Source: Streptomyces bikiniensis (GTDB taxonomy: Bacteria; Actinomycetota; Actinomycetes; Streptomycetales; Streptomycetaceae). From it: DNA of 64,000 bases. This document shows, piece by piece, positions 10,844-19,957 of the stretch. The stretch lies in the NCBI GenBank assembly GCA_000716465.1, contig JNWL01000040.1, positions 1 to 64,000 of the forward strand, read 5' to 3'. The translations under genes were made by a program, and so were the position numbers. Below the pieces are notes generated by a model. It saw only the letters and a list, made by a program, of their open reading frames with translations. It made no database searches and was not told where the DNA came from. Each line of letters opens with the position of its first letter. Within the stretch, counting starts at the first letter, position 1.

Positions 10844-12332
10844 TGGAAGGCCGACGACGCCCTGGTTGTCCTCGCCGAGGCGCATGGCGAGGATCGAGCT
10901 GGTGTTCTCCGGGGTGATGGGGATCTTGTCGCAGGGCAGGATCGGGACGCCGCGCCAGGTCTGGACCCGCTGTCCGTCGAGGTCGACGTGGTCCGGGTAG
11001 ATCCGCCGGGCGTTGAGTTCGCGCCCGATCGCCGCGATCGTCCGAGGGTGGGCGAGGAAGAGCTTGGTGCCCCGGCGGCGGCAGAGCAGTTCGTCGAGGT
11101 CGTCCGGGGTGGGCGGACCGGAGTGCGGCTGGATCCGCTGCTTGAAGTCGGCGTTGTGGAGCAGGCCGAACTCCCGGTTGTTGATCAGCTCGTACTCCTG
11201 GCGCTCGCGCAGCGCCTCGACGGTGAGCCTGAGCTGCTCCTCCGTCTGGTTCATCGGGCCGTTGTAGAGGTCGGCGACGCGGGTGTGGACCTTGAGGACG
11301 GTCTGGGCCACGGAGAGTTCGTACTCGCGGGGCGCGAGCTCGTAGTCGACGAAGGCGCCGGGCAGGGCGACCTCGCCCTTGTGGCCGGACGACATCGGGA
11401 TGGCGGCCTCGCCGTACTTGTTCTGCGGCCGGACCGTCCGGGAGCCGAACTCCCGCACGTGGTCCTGGAGTCCGGGGGCGGAGGCCAGGACGGCGGCGAA
11501 GTCGGCGCGGGAGAGGGTGAGCAGGGTGCCGGGGGTCTCGGCGGTGGCGGTGCGGTCCCAGGCGGCGCCGGCGTCGAGGAGGGCGGGCTCGCCGAAGTGG
11601 TCGCCGTCGGCGAGGACGGCGACGGCGTCCTCGCCGCCGTACTTGCCGGGGGTGGTCTGGTTGATCCGGCCGTGGGCGATCAGGTGGATGCCCTCGGCGG
11701 GGTCGCCGCGCCGGACCAGCACCTCTCCGGCGCGGAAGTCGCGCTGGACGCAGCGGGCGGCGAGGGCGGTCAGCACCTCCTCGTCCTCGAAGCCGCGGAG
11801 CAGGGCCAGTTCGCCCAGCTCGCGCGGGACGACCCGGACGCGGGCGCCGTCCTGGACGAACTCGACGCGCCCGTCGCCGACGGTGTGGCTGAGCCGGCGG
11901 TTCACCCGGTAGGCGCCGCCCTTGGTCTCCACCCAGGGGAGCATCCGCAGCAGCCAGCGGGAGGTGATCTCCTGCATCTGCGGGACGGACTTGGCCGTGT
12001 GGGCGAGCTTGCGGGCGGCCGCGGTGCTCAGACTGGACTGCCGGGGCGGCTCAAGCCGTACGTCCGGGCGGTCGTCAACGGTCATCGGGCGAGCTCTCTT
12101 CCACGAAGGCGGTGGACGGCGCCTGCGCGCGTCACACCGCCGAAAGGAGAAACAGGGTGCGAAGATCCGGCAATCCGCCCGGATCCCGGGGAACAGTAAC
12201 GGCCGTCGCACCCGACCCGCCTCATGGGAACGGGGTCTTTACCTCCATGCAGTGATCTTGATCCGAACGTGGTTTATCCGCCCGAACATAGGTTTTCGCG
12301 CCATCTGTTCGCGTGTCGGCCAACGGCCGGGA

Positions 12333-12674
12333 TCAGCGTCCCAGCCGGGCGTCCAGCCACTGGCGGACCTCGGGGGTCACCGGGTCGGTGATGTCGGCGA
12401 ACTCGCCGTGCTTCTCCAGGAACTTCGCCACGTACGGGCAGACGGGCACGATCCGCATGCCGGAGGCCCGTACGTCGGCGAGGGCCCGTTCGACGAGGAT
12501 GCCGGCCAGGCCCCGGCCCGCGTAGGCGTCGTCCACCTCGGTGTGGAAGAAGACCCGCCGGTCGTCGCGGTCGCGGTAGGCCGTCAGACCGGCGCGCTCG
12601 CCGTCGACGAGGATCTCGTAGCGGTGCCGGGAGTCCACCCGGCGCACGTCGGGGGCGGAGGCCTGCTGGGTCAC
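12333..12674 (-). CDS. Small GNAT-like N-acetyltransferase (YjdJ/NATD1 type)
   Basis: A 113-residue single-domain protein. It has the compact GNAT fold of the YjdJ/NATD1 group: a strand with HRYEILVDGERAGLTAY, then RVFFHTEVDDAYAGRGLAGILVERAL, where the acetyl-CoA pyrophosphate loop reads GRGLAG. VPVCPYVAKFLEKHGEF follows near the C-terminus and is typical of the group. Such proteins acetylate unknown small substrates. The gene stands alone, with about 247 bp to the encapsulin start and 115 bp to the next gene upstream. Confidence 0.88.
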   Translation of the reverse strand: MTQQASAPDVRRVDSRHRYEILVDGERAGLTAYRDRDDRRVFFHTEVDDAYAGRGLAGILVERALADVRASGMRIVPVCPYVAKFLEKHGEFADITDPVTPEVRQWLDARLGR

Positions 12675-12789
12675 GGTGGTGCCTTTCGGGTGACGGGAGG
12701 GAACGGGGAGGCGGCCGGAATCGATCGCTCGCGCCTCGCACGCCCGACGATATCCGCGCGGCCGTGACGGGGCCTCGGCGGCGGTCCGC

Positions 12790-13398
12790 TCACCCGCAGC
12801 GGTACGTGAAGGTCCCCTCGGCCGTGCGGGGGGTGGGCGACGTGATCACCAGGCGCGCCGCGGCCCGGTGGGTGCCGGGTCCGTGGAAGGTCCAGAGGAG
12901 GTGGAGCCGGGCCTCCTCCTGTCCCCGGACCAGGGTCTCGCGCAGGGGCGCGGACCGGGTCCCGTCGCTGCGTTCCCAGTGGTACGTCAAGGTGCCGGGC
13001 CGCCCGTCGGTGCGCACGACGCCCACGACGTCCGCCGTGCCGTCGCAGCCGAGCGGGCTCCCGGGGGCGGTGACCGCGACGTCCCGGACCGCCGCCCGGG
13101 GGCCGTACTCCCGCCAGGCGAGGAAGACCAGGACGGCGGCCAGGACCAGCGCGGCGGGCGCGTGGCGGCGGAGCCGCCGCCGGGGGCGGGCCGGAGGCGA
13201 CGGCGGGGTGCCGGGCAGGGTGCCGTGCCAGATCTGGACGGCGGTGGGGGTGTTCCCGGCGCGCCGGGCGGCGGCCGCGGTCACTCCCGGCCCGAAGCGC
13301 AGGACCTCGCCCTCCCGTCGGTCGGGCGCCGGGTCCGGCTCCGGGCGTTCGAACCAGTGGCTGCCGAGTTCGGTGGCGCTGTAGCCGTCGTCGTTCAC
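12790..13398 (-). CDS. Single-pass membrane protein coupled to the upstream Ser/Thr kinase
   Basis: A 202-residue protein starting at a GTG that overlaps the kinase stop by 4 bp (GTGA). Residues 1-78 are probably cytoplasmic and end in a basic RPRRRLRRH stretch; one TM helix spans about 79-95 (APAALVLAAVLVFLAW). The extracellular part (about 100-202) is a beta-rich domain with two cysteines (LGCDGTADV and the final YRCG). Its layout, strands ending in a Cys-containing C-terminus, parallels the extracellular end of the kinase. No family is recognised. Coupling and shared topology suggest it works with the kinase as a partner or substrate. Confidence 0.85.
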   Translation of the reverse strand: MNDDGYSATELGSHWFERPEPDPAPDRREGEVLRFGPGVTAAAARRAGNTPTAVQIWHGTLPGTPPSPPARPRRRLRRHAPAALVLAAVLVFLAWREYGPRAAVRDVAVTAPGSPLGCDGTADVVGVVRTDGRPGTLTYHWERSDGTRSAPLRETLVRGQEEARLHLLWTFHGPGTHRAAARLVITSPTPRTAEGTFTYRCG

Positions 13399-15119
13399 GA
13401 GACCACGCACCGTCGGACGAGGACCTGCTGGAGGGAACCGGCGTTCGCGGCGGCCGGGTCGGTGGTCGCGCGCGCTCCCCAGTAGCAGCCGGTGCCCCGG
13501 AAGGCGTGCGGGAGCGTGAGGGTGTACCGGGTGTCGCCCGCGCGCCGGAAGGTCCCGGAGCCGTCCGGCGTGCCCGGCGCCCCCTTCCGGTCGCCGGTGG
13601 ACCACTCGACGAGGAGCGTCACCGGGCCCGTGCCGTCCGTCGTGATCTCGACGGTGGCCTCGGCGGTCGTGGTCCCGGTCTGCCGCAGACCCGTGACGGA
13701 GACGGAGGTCACGGAGACGGGGGGCGTCGTCGGGGGTTCCGTCGTCGGAGGCATGGTCGGCGGGGCGGTGGGCGGAGTCGTGGTCGGCGGGGCCGACGGG
13801 GGTTCCGTGGCCGGAGCCGTCGGGGTGGGCGTCGCGGTCGGCGTGTCGTCCGTGGGGGTGTCGTCCGTGGGGGTGTCGTCCGTGGGGGTGTCGTCCGTCG
13901 GGCTGTTGTCCGTCGGGGTGGGGGTGTCCGACGGGGCGGAGGGCCCCGGGCCCGTCACCGTCGCGGTCGGTGTCGGGGTGACCGCGGGCGGGGGTACCGA
14001 GGAGGGGGAGGGCGCGCCCGGGTCCGGCGGGAGCGCGGTCGCCGCCGTGTCCGTCGTCGCGAAGGCCTGCGCGGCCCGGTCCCCGTCCGGCTCCTCTCCC
14101 CCGGCCCGCGCGGCGAGGGCGAGCAGCAGCGCCAGGACGAGCGCGGCCGCCCCGGCGGGCAGTCCGCGGGGGAACCGGCGCCGGAGGCGCGGGGCGGGCG
14201 GCCGGGGCAGCGTGGTCGTGGCGAGGGCGGTCGCGCCCTGGGCCGTACCGCCGGAGGAGGGGAAGAGCAGCGGCAGGAGGGCGGCGAGGGCCGCGAGGCG
14301 GCCGCGGCCCTGCTCCTCCCAGTCCGGGCCGTACGCGGCCGTGGCGACCGCCTCCAGCTCGTCGACGAACGCGGCGGCGTTCTCCGGCCGTTCGTGCGGG
14401 GCCTTGGCGAGGCCCCGGCGGATGAGCGGGCGCAGCGGCTCCGGAGCCTGTCCGTCGGGGACGGGGGCCTCCAGGTGCTGGAGGGCGAGTTCGGCGAAGT
14501 TGCCGCCCGCGAAGGGCTTGTGCCCGGTCAGGCACTCGAAGAAGGTCGCGGTGGCCGCGTAGACGTCGGCCGCCGGGGAGGCGGGGGCGCCGCTCCACTG
14601 CTCGGGCGCCATGTAGGCGGGCGTCCCCGCGACGCCGGGTCTGCTGTCGTGTCCGGTCGCGATCCCGAAGTCGACCAGTACGGACGAGCCGTCGGCGGCG
14701 ACCAGGACGTTCTCGGGCTTGTAGTCGCGGTGCACGACGCCCGCCCGGTGGGCGGCGGCGAGGCCCAGGAGCGAGCCCTTGAGCACCACGAGGGCGGCCT
14801 CGGGGCCGGTCGCGCCCTCCCGGGCGAGGAGGGCGCGCAGCGCGACGCCGTCCACCAGCTCCATCACGATGGCCGCGCCCGGGGGCGCCTCGACGTACTC
14901 GTGGAACCCCACGACGTACGGACTGTCCAGGGCGCCGAGCAGCCGGGCCTCGGCCCGGAAGCCGCGTACGAACGCCTCGTCCGAACGGAGCCGCTCCCCC
15001 AGGTACTTCACGGCCACCGGCGTGCCGGTCGCGTCGTGGACGGCCAGCACCACGCGGCCACTGGCGCCCGCCCCCAGCTCCCGGGTCTCCGTGTATCCCG
15101 GGACCACCCATGCGCTCAT
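13395..15119 (-). CDS. Transmembrane Ser/Thr protein kinase (PknB-like)
   Basis: A 574-residue kinase. The glycine loop is GAGASGRV (about residues 16-23), the catalytic lysine is K38 in VAVKYL, the catalytic loop is HRDYKPEN (D132), followed by DFG 150-152 and APE 171-173, so all key residues are present. A TM helix lies near 315-345 (AAALVLALLLALAARAGG). It is followed by a Thr/Pro/Asp-rich linker with DDTPT repeats and a C-terminal extracellular beta domain of about 100 residues containing two Cys (GTGCYWG, RRCVVS). There are no PASTA repeats, so the signal sensed is unknown. GGGAGGGG precedes the ATG. Confidence 0.93.
   Translation of the reverse strand: MSAWVVPGYTETRELGAGASGRVVLAVHDATGTPVAVKYLGERLRSDEAFVRGFRAEARLLGALDSPYVVGFHEYVEAPPGAAIVMELVDGVALRALLAREGATGPEAALVVLKGSLLGLAAAHRAGVVHRDYKPENVLVAADGSSVLVDFGIATGHDSRPGVAGTPAYMAPEQWSGAPASPAADVYAATATFFECLTGHKPFAGGNFAELALQHLEAPVPDGQAPEPLRPLIRRGLAKAPHERPENAAAFVDELEAVATAAYGPDWEEQGRGRLAALAALLPLLFPSSGGTAQGATALATTTLPRPPAPRLRRRFPRGLPAGAAALVLALLLALAARAGGEEPDGDRAAQAFATTDTAATALPPDPGAPSPSSVPPPAVTPTPTATVTGPGPSAPSDTPTPTDNSPTDDTPTDDTPTDDTPTDDTPTATPTPTAPATEPPSAPPTTTPPTAPPTMPPTTEPPTTPPVSVTSVSVTGLRQTGTTTAEATVEITTDGTGPVTLLVEWSTGDRKGAPGTPDGSGTFRRAGDTRYTLTLPHAFRGTGCYWGARATTDPAAANAGSLQQVLVRRCVVS
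13844..13915. repeat. 15-bp tandem repeats encoding DDTPT in the kinase linker
   Basis: The element GTGTCGTCCGTGGGG recurs four times with small changes in the final copies. It encodes the repeated pentapeptide DDTPT in the extracellular linker of the kinase. Such repeats change linker length by slippage. Confidence 0.75.
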
Positions 15120-15212
15120 CCCCGTCCCCTCCCGGCGCCTCGGCGTTCCTCCCCCCACAGGGACAGATTCTCGCCACGGCCGGTTCCGGGGACGGGGAAG
15201 AGCGGGAGGAGG

Positions 15213-17081
15213 TCACGTCAGGGTGAACGCCTGGGCCGGTGATCCGTCGCAGGGCCGCTGGGAGAGCCGGGCCCCGTCGGCGGTCGAGGCGTTGTCGACG
15301 GTGAGGCACTGGGCGCTGTGGCGGGCGACGAAGCGGTACCGGCCGGCGGTGCCGACGGCCTCGGGGCGCCACTGCTGGTTGGTGCCGCCCCCGTAGCCCC
15401 ACAGGTGGACCCTGGTGCCGGCGGCGGTGGCGCCGGGGCCGCCGTCGACGTCCCAGACGCGGGAGTTGTACTGGTTGACGACCTGGTAGTGGCCGTCGCC
15501 CGTGGGGCGGAACTGCCACTTCTGGTTGGCGCCCGTGGTGCAGCCCCACTGCTGGAGGGCGGTCCCGTCCGCCGTACCCCAGTCGGCGGCGTCCAAGCAG
15601 GCGCCGCTGTGGGCGTTGGCGACGCGGTACCAGGCGGCCGGGTCGATCGGACCGCCGGGGGCGCTGCCGGCGCCGGTCCAGACGACGGTCGCCACGGCGC
15701 CGGCCGGGAGGGTGTACGCGAGGGTCCTGCCGCCCTCGGTCAGGGAGAAGCGCTGCGCGCCGCTCGCGGTGTTGACGACGTAGGCGGCGAAGGAGCCGTC
15801 CGGGTTCTGGAAGGCGACGTTCTGCACGCCTCCGGCGCCCTGGCTGGTGGAGCCGACGCGGGTGGCGCCGGGCTTGACGAACTTGGTGACGTGGCCGAGG
15901 ACGTAGTACTCGGCGTTGCGGGTGACGACGCCGTCCGCGATCTCCACGACGCCGTTGCAGCGGGTGGCGCAGTGGCCCTGGTGGGGGCCGCCGTTCCGGT
16001 CGAGGGCGAGGTTCCAGTTGACGACGGTCTCGCCGCCGTTGCGCATGTTCTGCACGACGAGGTTCTCGGCGTGCCACCGGAGGGTGTCGGCGAAGGTGGT
16101 GGCCGTGTTCGCGCTGTCGGTGCCGGAGCACTCGGTGAAGAAGACGCGCTTCCCGGCGTTGACGATCTGCTGCTGCGCGGAGGGTTGGCCGCCGTAGCAG
16201 TGGAAGGCCGCCCCGATGATCCGCTGGACGCCCTGGGTGGCGGCGAAGACCTCCAGCGGGTAGTTCGGGTGGTCCCAGTTGTGGTCGTAGGCGAGGACGT
16301 TGGTCGGCAGTCCGTTGGCGGTGAGGGTCCGGTCGAGGACCTTCAGGAAGGCGGCCTGTTCGGCCGGGGTCATCGCCATGGACGGGTAACTGGTGGCGAA
16401 CTCGGGCTCGTTCTGGACCGTGAGGTCGGTGAGGGTGATGCCCTGCTGCCCGTACGCCTCGACCGCCTTGACCAGGTAGTCGGCGTACGCCTGGTACTGG
16501 TCGGTCCGCAGACTGCCGCCGTGGAGGGAGTTGCCGGTCTTCATCCAGGCGGGCGGCGACCAGGGGGAGCCCATGAACCGGATCGAGGGGTTGAGGGCGA
16601 GCGCCTGCTTGACGACGGGAATGATCTTCTCCTGGTCGCGGGCGACGGAGAACGAGCCCTTGGTGTCCTCGTACGTGTAAAAGCCGCCGGAGTTGAAGTC
16701 GGTGCTGCCCAGCGGCTGGCGCAGGTAGTTCAGTCCGATGCCCTCGCTCGGGGAGAACAGCGACTTCATCAGCTCGGCCCGCGTGCCGGCGGGCAGGCCC
16801 TGGACGAGGTGGGCGGACGCCTCGGTGACCGAGGCGCCGGCGCCGGTGAACCTCTGCCCCCGGCTGCCGGCGTCGACGCGGATGTCGACGGGCTGGACCG
16901 TGCCGGTGAAGGGGACGGTCTCGGCGGCGAGTTTCCTGGACCCGTCCGGGGTGGTGACCCAGACCTGGGCGGTGGGGTCGGCGGCCTGGGCGCTGCCGGT
17001 GCCGGCGGCGCCGAGGCACGCGACGGCGAGGACGAGTGCGGCGCCCGCGGCGCGGGCCCGTGCGGTCGTTCGGTGGGACAC
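15213..17081 (-). CDS. Secreted glycoside hydrolase family 30 enzyme with CBM13 (ricin-type) domain
   Basis: A 622-residue exported enzyme. It starts at GTG with AAGGAGAG upstream and has a signal peptide (RARAAGAALVLAVACLGAAG...AQA, cleaved near residue 33). The GH30 barrel contains the acid/base region LTVQNEPEFATS (Glu near 224) and the nucleophile region VFFTECSGTDS (Glu near 316). FMGSPWSPPAWMKT is also typical of GH30. A short beta-sandwich follows. The last roughly 130 residues form a CBM13 ricin-B trefoil with repeated QxW motifs (LQQWGCTTGANQKWQF, NQQWRPE). Likely substrates are beta-1,6-glucans or related glucosides. The downstream GH3 enzyme could finish the breakdown inside the cell. 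Confidence 0.93.
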   Translation of the reverse strand: MSHRTTARARAAGAALVLAVACLGAAGTGSAQAADPTAQVWVTTPDGSRKLAAETVPFTGTVQPVDIRVDAGSRGQRFTGAGASVTEASAHLVQGLPAGTRAELMKSLFSPSEGIGLNYLRQPLGSTDFNSGGFYTYEDTKGSFSVARDQEKIIPVVKQALALNPSIRFMGSPWSPPAWMKTGNSLHGGSLRTDQYQAYADYLVKAVEAYGQQGITLTDLTVQNEPEFATSYPSMAMTPAEQAAFLKVLDRTLTANGLPTNVLAYDHNWDHPNYPLEVFAATQGVQRIIGAAFHCYGGQPSAQQQIVNAGKRVFFTECSGTDSANTATTFADTLRWHAENLVVQNMRNGGETVVNWNLALDRNGGPHQGHCATRCNGVVEIADGVVTRNAEYYVLGHVTKFVKPGATRVGSTSQGAGGVQNVAFQNPDGSFAAYVVNTASGAQRFSLTEGGRTLAYTLPAGAVATVVWTGAGSAPGGPIDPAAWYRVANAHSGACLDAADWGTADGTALQQWGCTTGANQKWQFRPTGDGHYQVVNQYNSRVWDVDGGPGATAAGTRVHLWGYGGGTNQQWRPEAVGTAGRYRFVARHSAQCLTVDNASTADGARLSQRPCDGSPAQAFTLT

Positions 17082-17159
17082 GGTGCGGCTCTCCTTCGGT
17101 GGGGATGACCTGACACGTGGGGGTGGTGCGTCCGTGCGAACCGTGGGGTGGGGCGGGTC

Positions 17160-19778
17160 TCAGCCGAGATCGGGGATGCAATCGGGGGCGAGGTCGAGCG
17201 TCAGGCGCAGGTCCCGGCTGGAGCGGCCGACGCGCAGGCGGCGGCGTCCGGCCGGCGTGCGCCAGCACCGGTGCTCCTCGTCCCAGGACTGGAAGACCCG
17301 CCGGGGCAGGGTGAGGACGACCGTCGCGGTGCCGCCCGCGGGCACCTCGGCGACGGCGAAGCCCGCCAGGACGCGGACGGGGTCGCCGGGCGCTCCGTCG
17401 GGGGCGTCCAGGTACGCCTGGACGACCTCCCGCCCGGTCCGGGGGCCGGTGTTGGTGAGGGTCACGGCGATCCGGGGGCCGTCGCCGTCCGCGAGGACGG
17501 GGGCGGGGTCGGCGGGGACGGGGGCGGGGTCGGCGGGGACGGGGTCGGAGGGGGCTGGGGCGGGGTCGGACGGTTCGTGGACCTCGACGCGGTCGTAGGA
17601 CCAGGTGGTCCAGCCGAGTCCGTGGCCGAAGGGGAAGGCGGGCTCGGTACCGGCGCGGTCGTGGCCCCGGTGGCCGATGTGGAGCCCCTCGCGGTAGTCG
17701 AGGACGCCGTCGACGGGGACGGCATCGGGGACGGGGACGTCCTCGGTGCGGGCGGGCAGGGTCCACGGCAGGCGGCCGGAGGGTTCGGCGCGGCCGAACA
17801 GGACGTCGGCGAGGGCGTGCCCCGCCTCCTGGCCGGGCAGCCACGCCCAGAGCAGGGCGGGCACCTCCCGGGCCCAGGGCAGCAGGACCGGGGCGCCGGC
17901 GTTGACCACCACCACGGTACGGGGGTTGACTGCGGCCACCGCGCGTACGAGCCGGTGCTGCTGCGGGGTCAGCTCCAGGTCGGGGCGGTCCCAGCCCTCG
18001 GACTCCACCTCCTCGTTGGTCCCGACGACCACCACGGCGGCGTCGGCCGCGCGGGCCGCCGCGACGGCCTCGGCGATCTCGTCCTCGACGCCCGGGCCGG
18101 GCGGCAGGTGGCGCACGTGGGCGGTGACGAAGCGGCCGTAGCCGTCGGCGTCGACGACCCGGAGGTCGATCCGCAGGTCCAGGTGGACCGGGTCGGCGCC
18201 CACGCGCACGGTGCGGCGGTGGGTCTCCGGGTGGTGGTGGCCGGAGTCCAGGACCAGTTCGACGCCCCGGTCGTCCTCGCCGGCGTGGACCGGGGTGCCG
18301 TCGAGGGCGACCGTGAAGCGCCCGGCGCAGCCGAACTCCAGGAGGTGTTCGCCCGGTTCGGCGAGGGTGATCCGGCCGGTGAGGACCACGTCGGCGGCCC
18401 CGTCCGGGACGCCGGAGGCCCCCCAGTCGCCGGTGCGGCGGACCTCCTCGCCCAGCGGCGCGCCGTCCTCGGAGAAGTACGCGGCGCGCATGCCGGTGAG
18501 GCGCGCGGGGTCGACGAAGGGGGCGTGCCGCCGGGACGAGCCGCCCCGGTGCACGGTCAGTCCGACCCCCTCCGGCAGGGCGGCCCGCAGCCCCTCGGCG
18601 TATCCCACCGTGCGGACGGCGGGGACGTGGGCGCTGCCGCCGCCCTGGAGGTACGGCTCGACGGCGTTCGGTCCGATCAGCGCCACGCGGCTCAGCCGGC
18701 CCGGGTCCAGGGGCAGCAGGGCCCGTTCGTCGCGCAGCAGGACGGTGCCCCGGGTGAGGACCTCGCGCAGCGCGGCGAAGTCCGCCTCGCCGACCGGTGC
18801 GGGCGCGGGCGCGGCCGGCAGCGGCGGGGGCTGCTCGCCGGGGGTCCAGGGCTCGGTCAGCTTGCCGACCCGGGCGGCGAGCCGCATCAGCCGCAGGACC
18901 TTGTCGTCCACGACCGCCTCGTCCACCTCGCCGCGGTGGACCGCCCGGACGAGGGCGTCGCCCCAGGGTCCTTCGGGGCCCGGCATCACCAGGTCGAGGC
19001 CGGCGACGGCGGTGGCCGCGGTCGTCCGGGCGGCGGCCCAGTCGCTGATCACCGCGCCGTCGTAGCCCCACTCGTCCTTCAGTACGCCCCGGAGGATCCG
19101 CCGGTGTTCGAGGACCGGCGCCGACTCGGTCCCGTCGTCCAGGCCCGAGTACGCGCCCATCACGCTCCACGGCCCGGCTTCGGCGAGGACGCGCTCGAAC
19201 GGGGCGAGGTAGACCTCGCGGAGCGTGCGGGGGTCGATCCTGGCGCGGTAGCGGGTCCGGTCCGTCTCGGAGTCGTTCGCGACGAAGTGCTTCAGGCAGG
19301 CGGCGACGCCCTCGTCCTGGAGGCCCCGCACGATCGCGGCGCCGAGCGCGCCGGAGAGCAGGGGGTCCTCGGAGAGGCATTCGAAGTGGCGGCCGGCGAC
19401 CGGGGTGCGCTGGAGGTTGACCAGCGGGGCCAGGACGACGTCCACGTTCTTGCGGCGGGCCTCGGCGGCGAAGAAGCGGCCCAGGCGCTCGGCCAGTTCG
19501 ACGTCCCAGGTGGCGCCGGTGGCGCTCGGGGCCGGGGCGAGGAGGCCCGTCTCGCCGGGCACCTCGCCGGTGCCGCGTACGCCCTGGGGTCCGTCGGAGG
19601 TGACCACGGGGTGGAGTCCGAGCCTCGGTTCGCCGTGCAGGGCCCACAGGCTCGCCCCGGTCAGCAGCCGCACCTTGGCCGCCGTGTCCAGGGCCTCGAT
19701 CAGCGCGGCCCAGCGGCTCTCGTCCGCCGCCTCCGGCCGGGCCGGAGGGGCGGGGGGTGCGGGCGACGGGGCAGACAT
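17160..19778 (-). CDS. Glycoside hydrolase family 3 beta-glucosidase with PA14 insert
   Basis: An 872-residue enzyme without a signal peptide, so probably cytoplasmic. The N-terminal GH3 domain includes KHFVANDSETDR and the nucleophile motif GAVISDWAAART (Asp near residue 245). A PA14-like insert follows (AAYFSEDGAPLGEEVRRTGDW to FTVALDGTPVHAGEDD). It is flanked by the GH3 C-terminal domain, and a fibronectin-III-like tail (GREVVQAYLDAP) ends the protein. The start at 19778 has GGAGGGA just upstream. It probably hydrolyses gluco-oligosaccharides imported after GH30 digestion. It is divergent from a TetR gene with palindromic sites between them, so TetR control is likely. Confidence 0.93.
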   Translation of the reverse strand: MSAPSPAPPAPPARPEAADESRWAALIEALDTAAKVRLLTGASLWALHGEPRLGLHPVVTSDGPQGVRGTGEVPGETGLLAPAPSATGATWDVELAERLGRFFAAEARRKNVDVVLAPLVNLQRTPVAGRHFECLSEDPLLSGALGAAIVRGLQDEGVAACLKHFVANDSETDRTRYRARIDPRTLREVYLAPFERVLAEAGPWSVMGAYSGLDDGTESAPVLEHRRILRGVLKDEWGYDGAVISDWAAARTTAATAVAGLDLVMPGPEGPWGDALVRAVHRGEVDEAVVDDKVLRLMRLAARVGKLTEPWTPGEQPPPLPAAPAPAPVGEADFAALREVLTRGTVLLRDERALLPLDPGRLSRVALIGPNAVEPYLQGGGSAHVPAVRTVGYAEGLRAALPEGVGLTVHRGGSSRRHAPFVDPARLTGMRAAYFSEDGAPLGEEVRRTGDWGASGVPDGAADVVLTGRITLAEPGEHLLEFGCAGRFTVALDGTPVHAGEDDRGVELVLDSGHHHPETHRRTVRVGADPVHLDLRIDLRVVDADGYGRFVTAHVRHLPPGPGVEDEIAEAVAAARAADAAVVVVGTNEEVESEGWDRPDLELTPQQHRLVRAVAAVNPRTVVVVNAGAPVLLPWAREVPALLWAWLPGQEAGHALADVLFGRAEPSGRLPWTLPARTEDVPVPDAVPVDGVLDYREGLHIGHRGHDRAGTEPAFPFGHGLGWTTWSYDRVEVHEPSDPAPAPSDPVPADPAPVPADPAPVLADGDGPRIAVTLTNTGPRTGREVVQAYLDAPDGAPGDPVRVLAGFAVAEVPAGGTATVVLTLPRRVFQSWDEEHRCWRTPAGRRRLRVGRSSRDLRLTLDLAPDCIPDLG

Positions 19779-19879
19779 GGGGTTCCCTCCGGCCGTGGCG
19801 ACGGCGTGCCGGACGGCGAGGACGCGCCGGGGCGAGGACGGCGTGCCGCCGTGGTGACGGGCACATGAAAGCACACCTG

Positions 19880-19897
19880 CTAAGTACTTAGTAAGTA
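19880..19897. promoter_or_regulatory. Overlapping palindromes, probable TetR operator for GH3/TetR
   Basis: CTAAGTACTTAG (19880-19891) is a perfect 12-bp palindrome. TACTTAGTAAGTA (19885-19897) is a perfect 6-1-6 inverted repeat that overlaps it. The AT-rich site stands out in very GC-rich DNA. It lies about 100 bp from the GH3 start and 61 bp from the TetR start, in the divergent gap where such regulators usually bind. Confidence 0.7.
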
Positions 19898-19957
19898 GCG
19901 GGGTCACACAGCCCCGAGGCCTCCTCGGAGCCGGTCCCCCGGCTTCCCGCGGCACCT

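Larger units (their letters stand above)
10421..12085 (-). pseudogene. Family 2B encapsulin shell protein (cNMP-binding), 3' end lost or replaced
   Basis: The first 413 residues ([14 protein letters not shown] to [10 protein letters not shown]) are a recognisable family 2B encapsulin: an HK97-type shell fold interrupted by a cyclic-nucleotide-binding-like domain ([35 protein letters not shown]). Relatives continue HQTGIPDEY and about 40 more residues ending near YYSAAVLVPDALG. Here that is absent. After residue 413 the frame enters 141 Pro/Arg-rich residues unlike any shell protein, and it overlaps the MIB synthase start by 148 bp in another frame. The missing piece is not visible in the other minus-strand frames. 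Either the gene is truncated in this strain or the sequence is misassembled. The product, if made, probably cannot form normal capsids. Confidence 0.8.

Noticed and set aside
12790..19866. A continuous minus-strand open frame of over 2,300 codons
   Set aside because: Except for the true 12790-13398 gene at its end, its translation is Arg/Pro/Gly-rich low complexity. It runs out of frame through the kinase, GH30 and GH3 genes, which have clear domains. Long chance frames are common in very GC-rich DNA.
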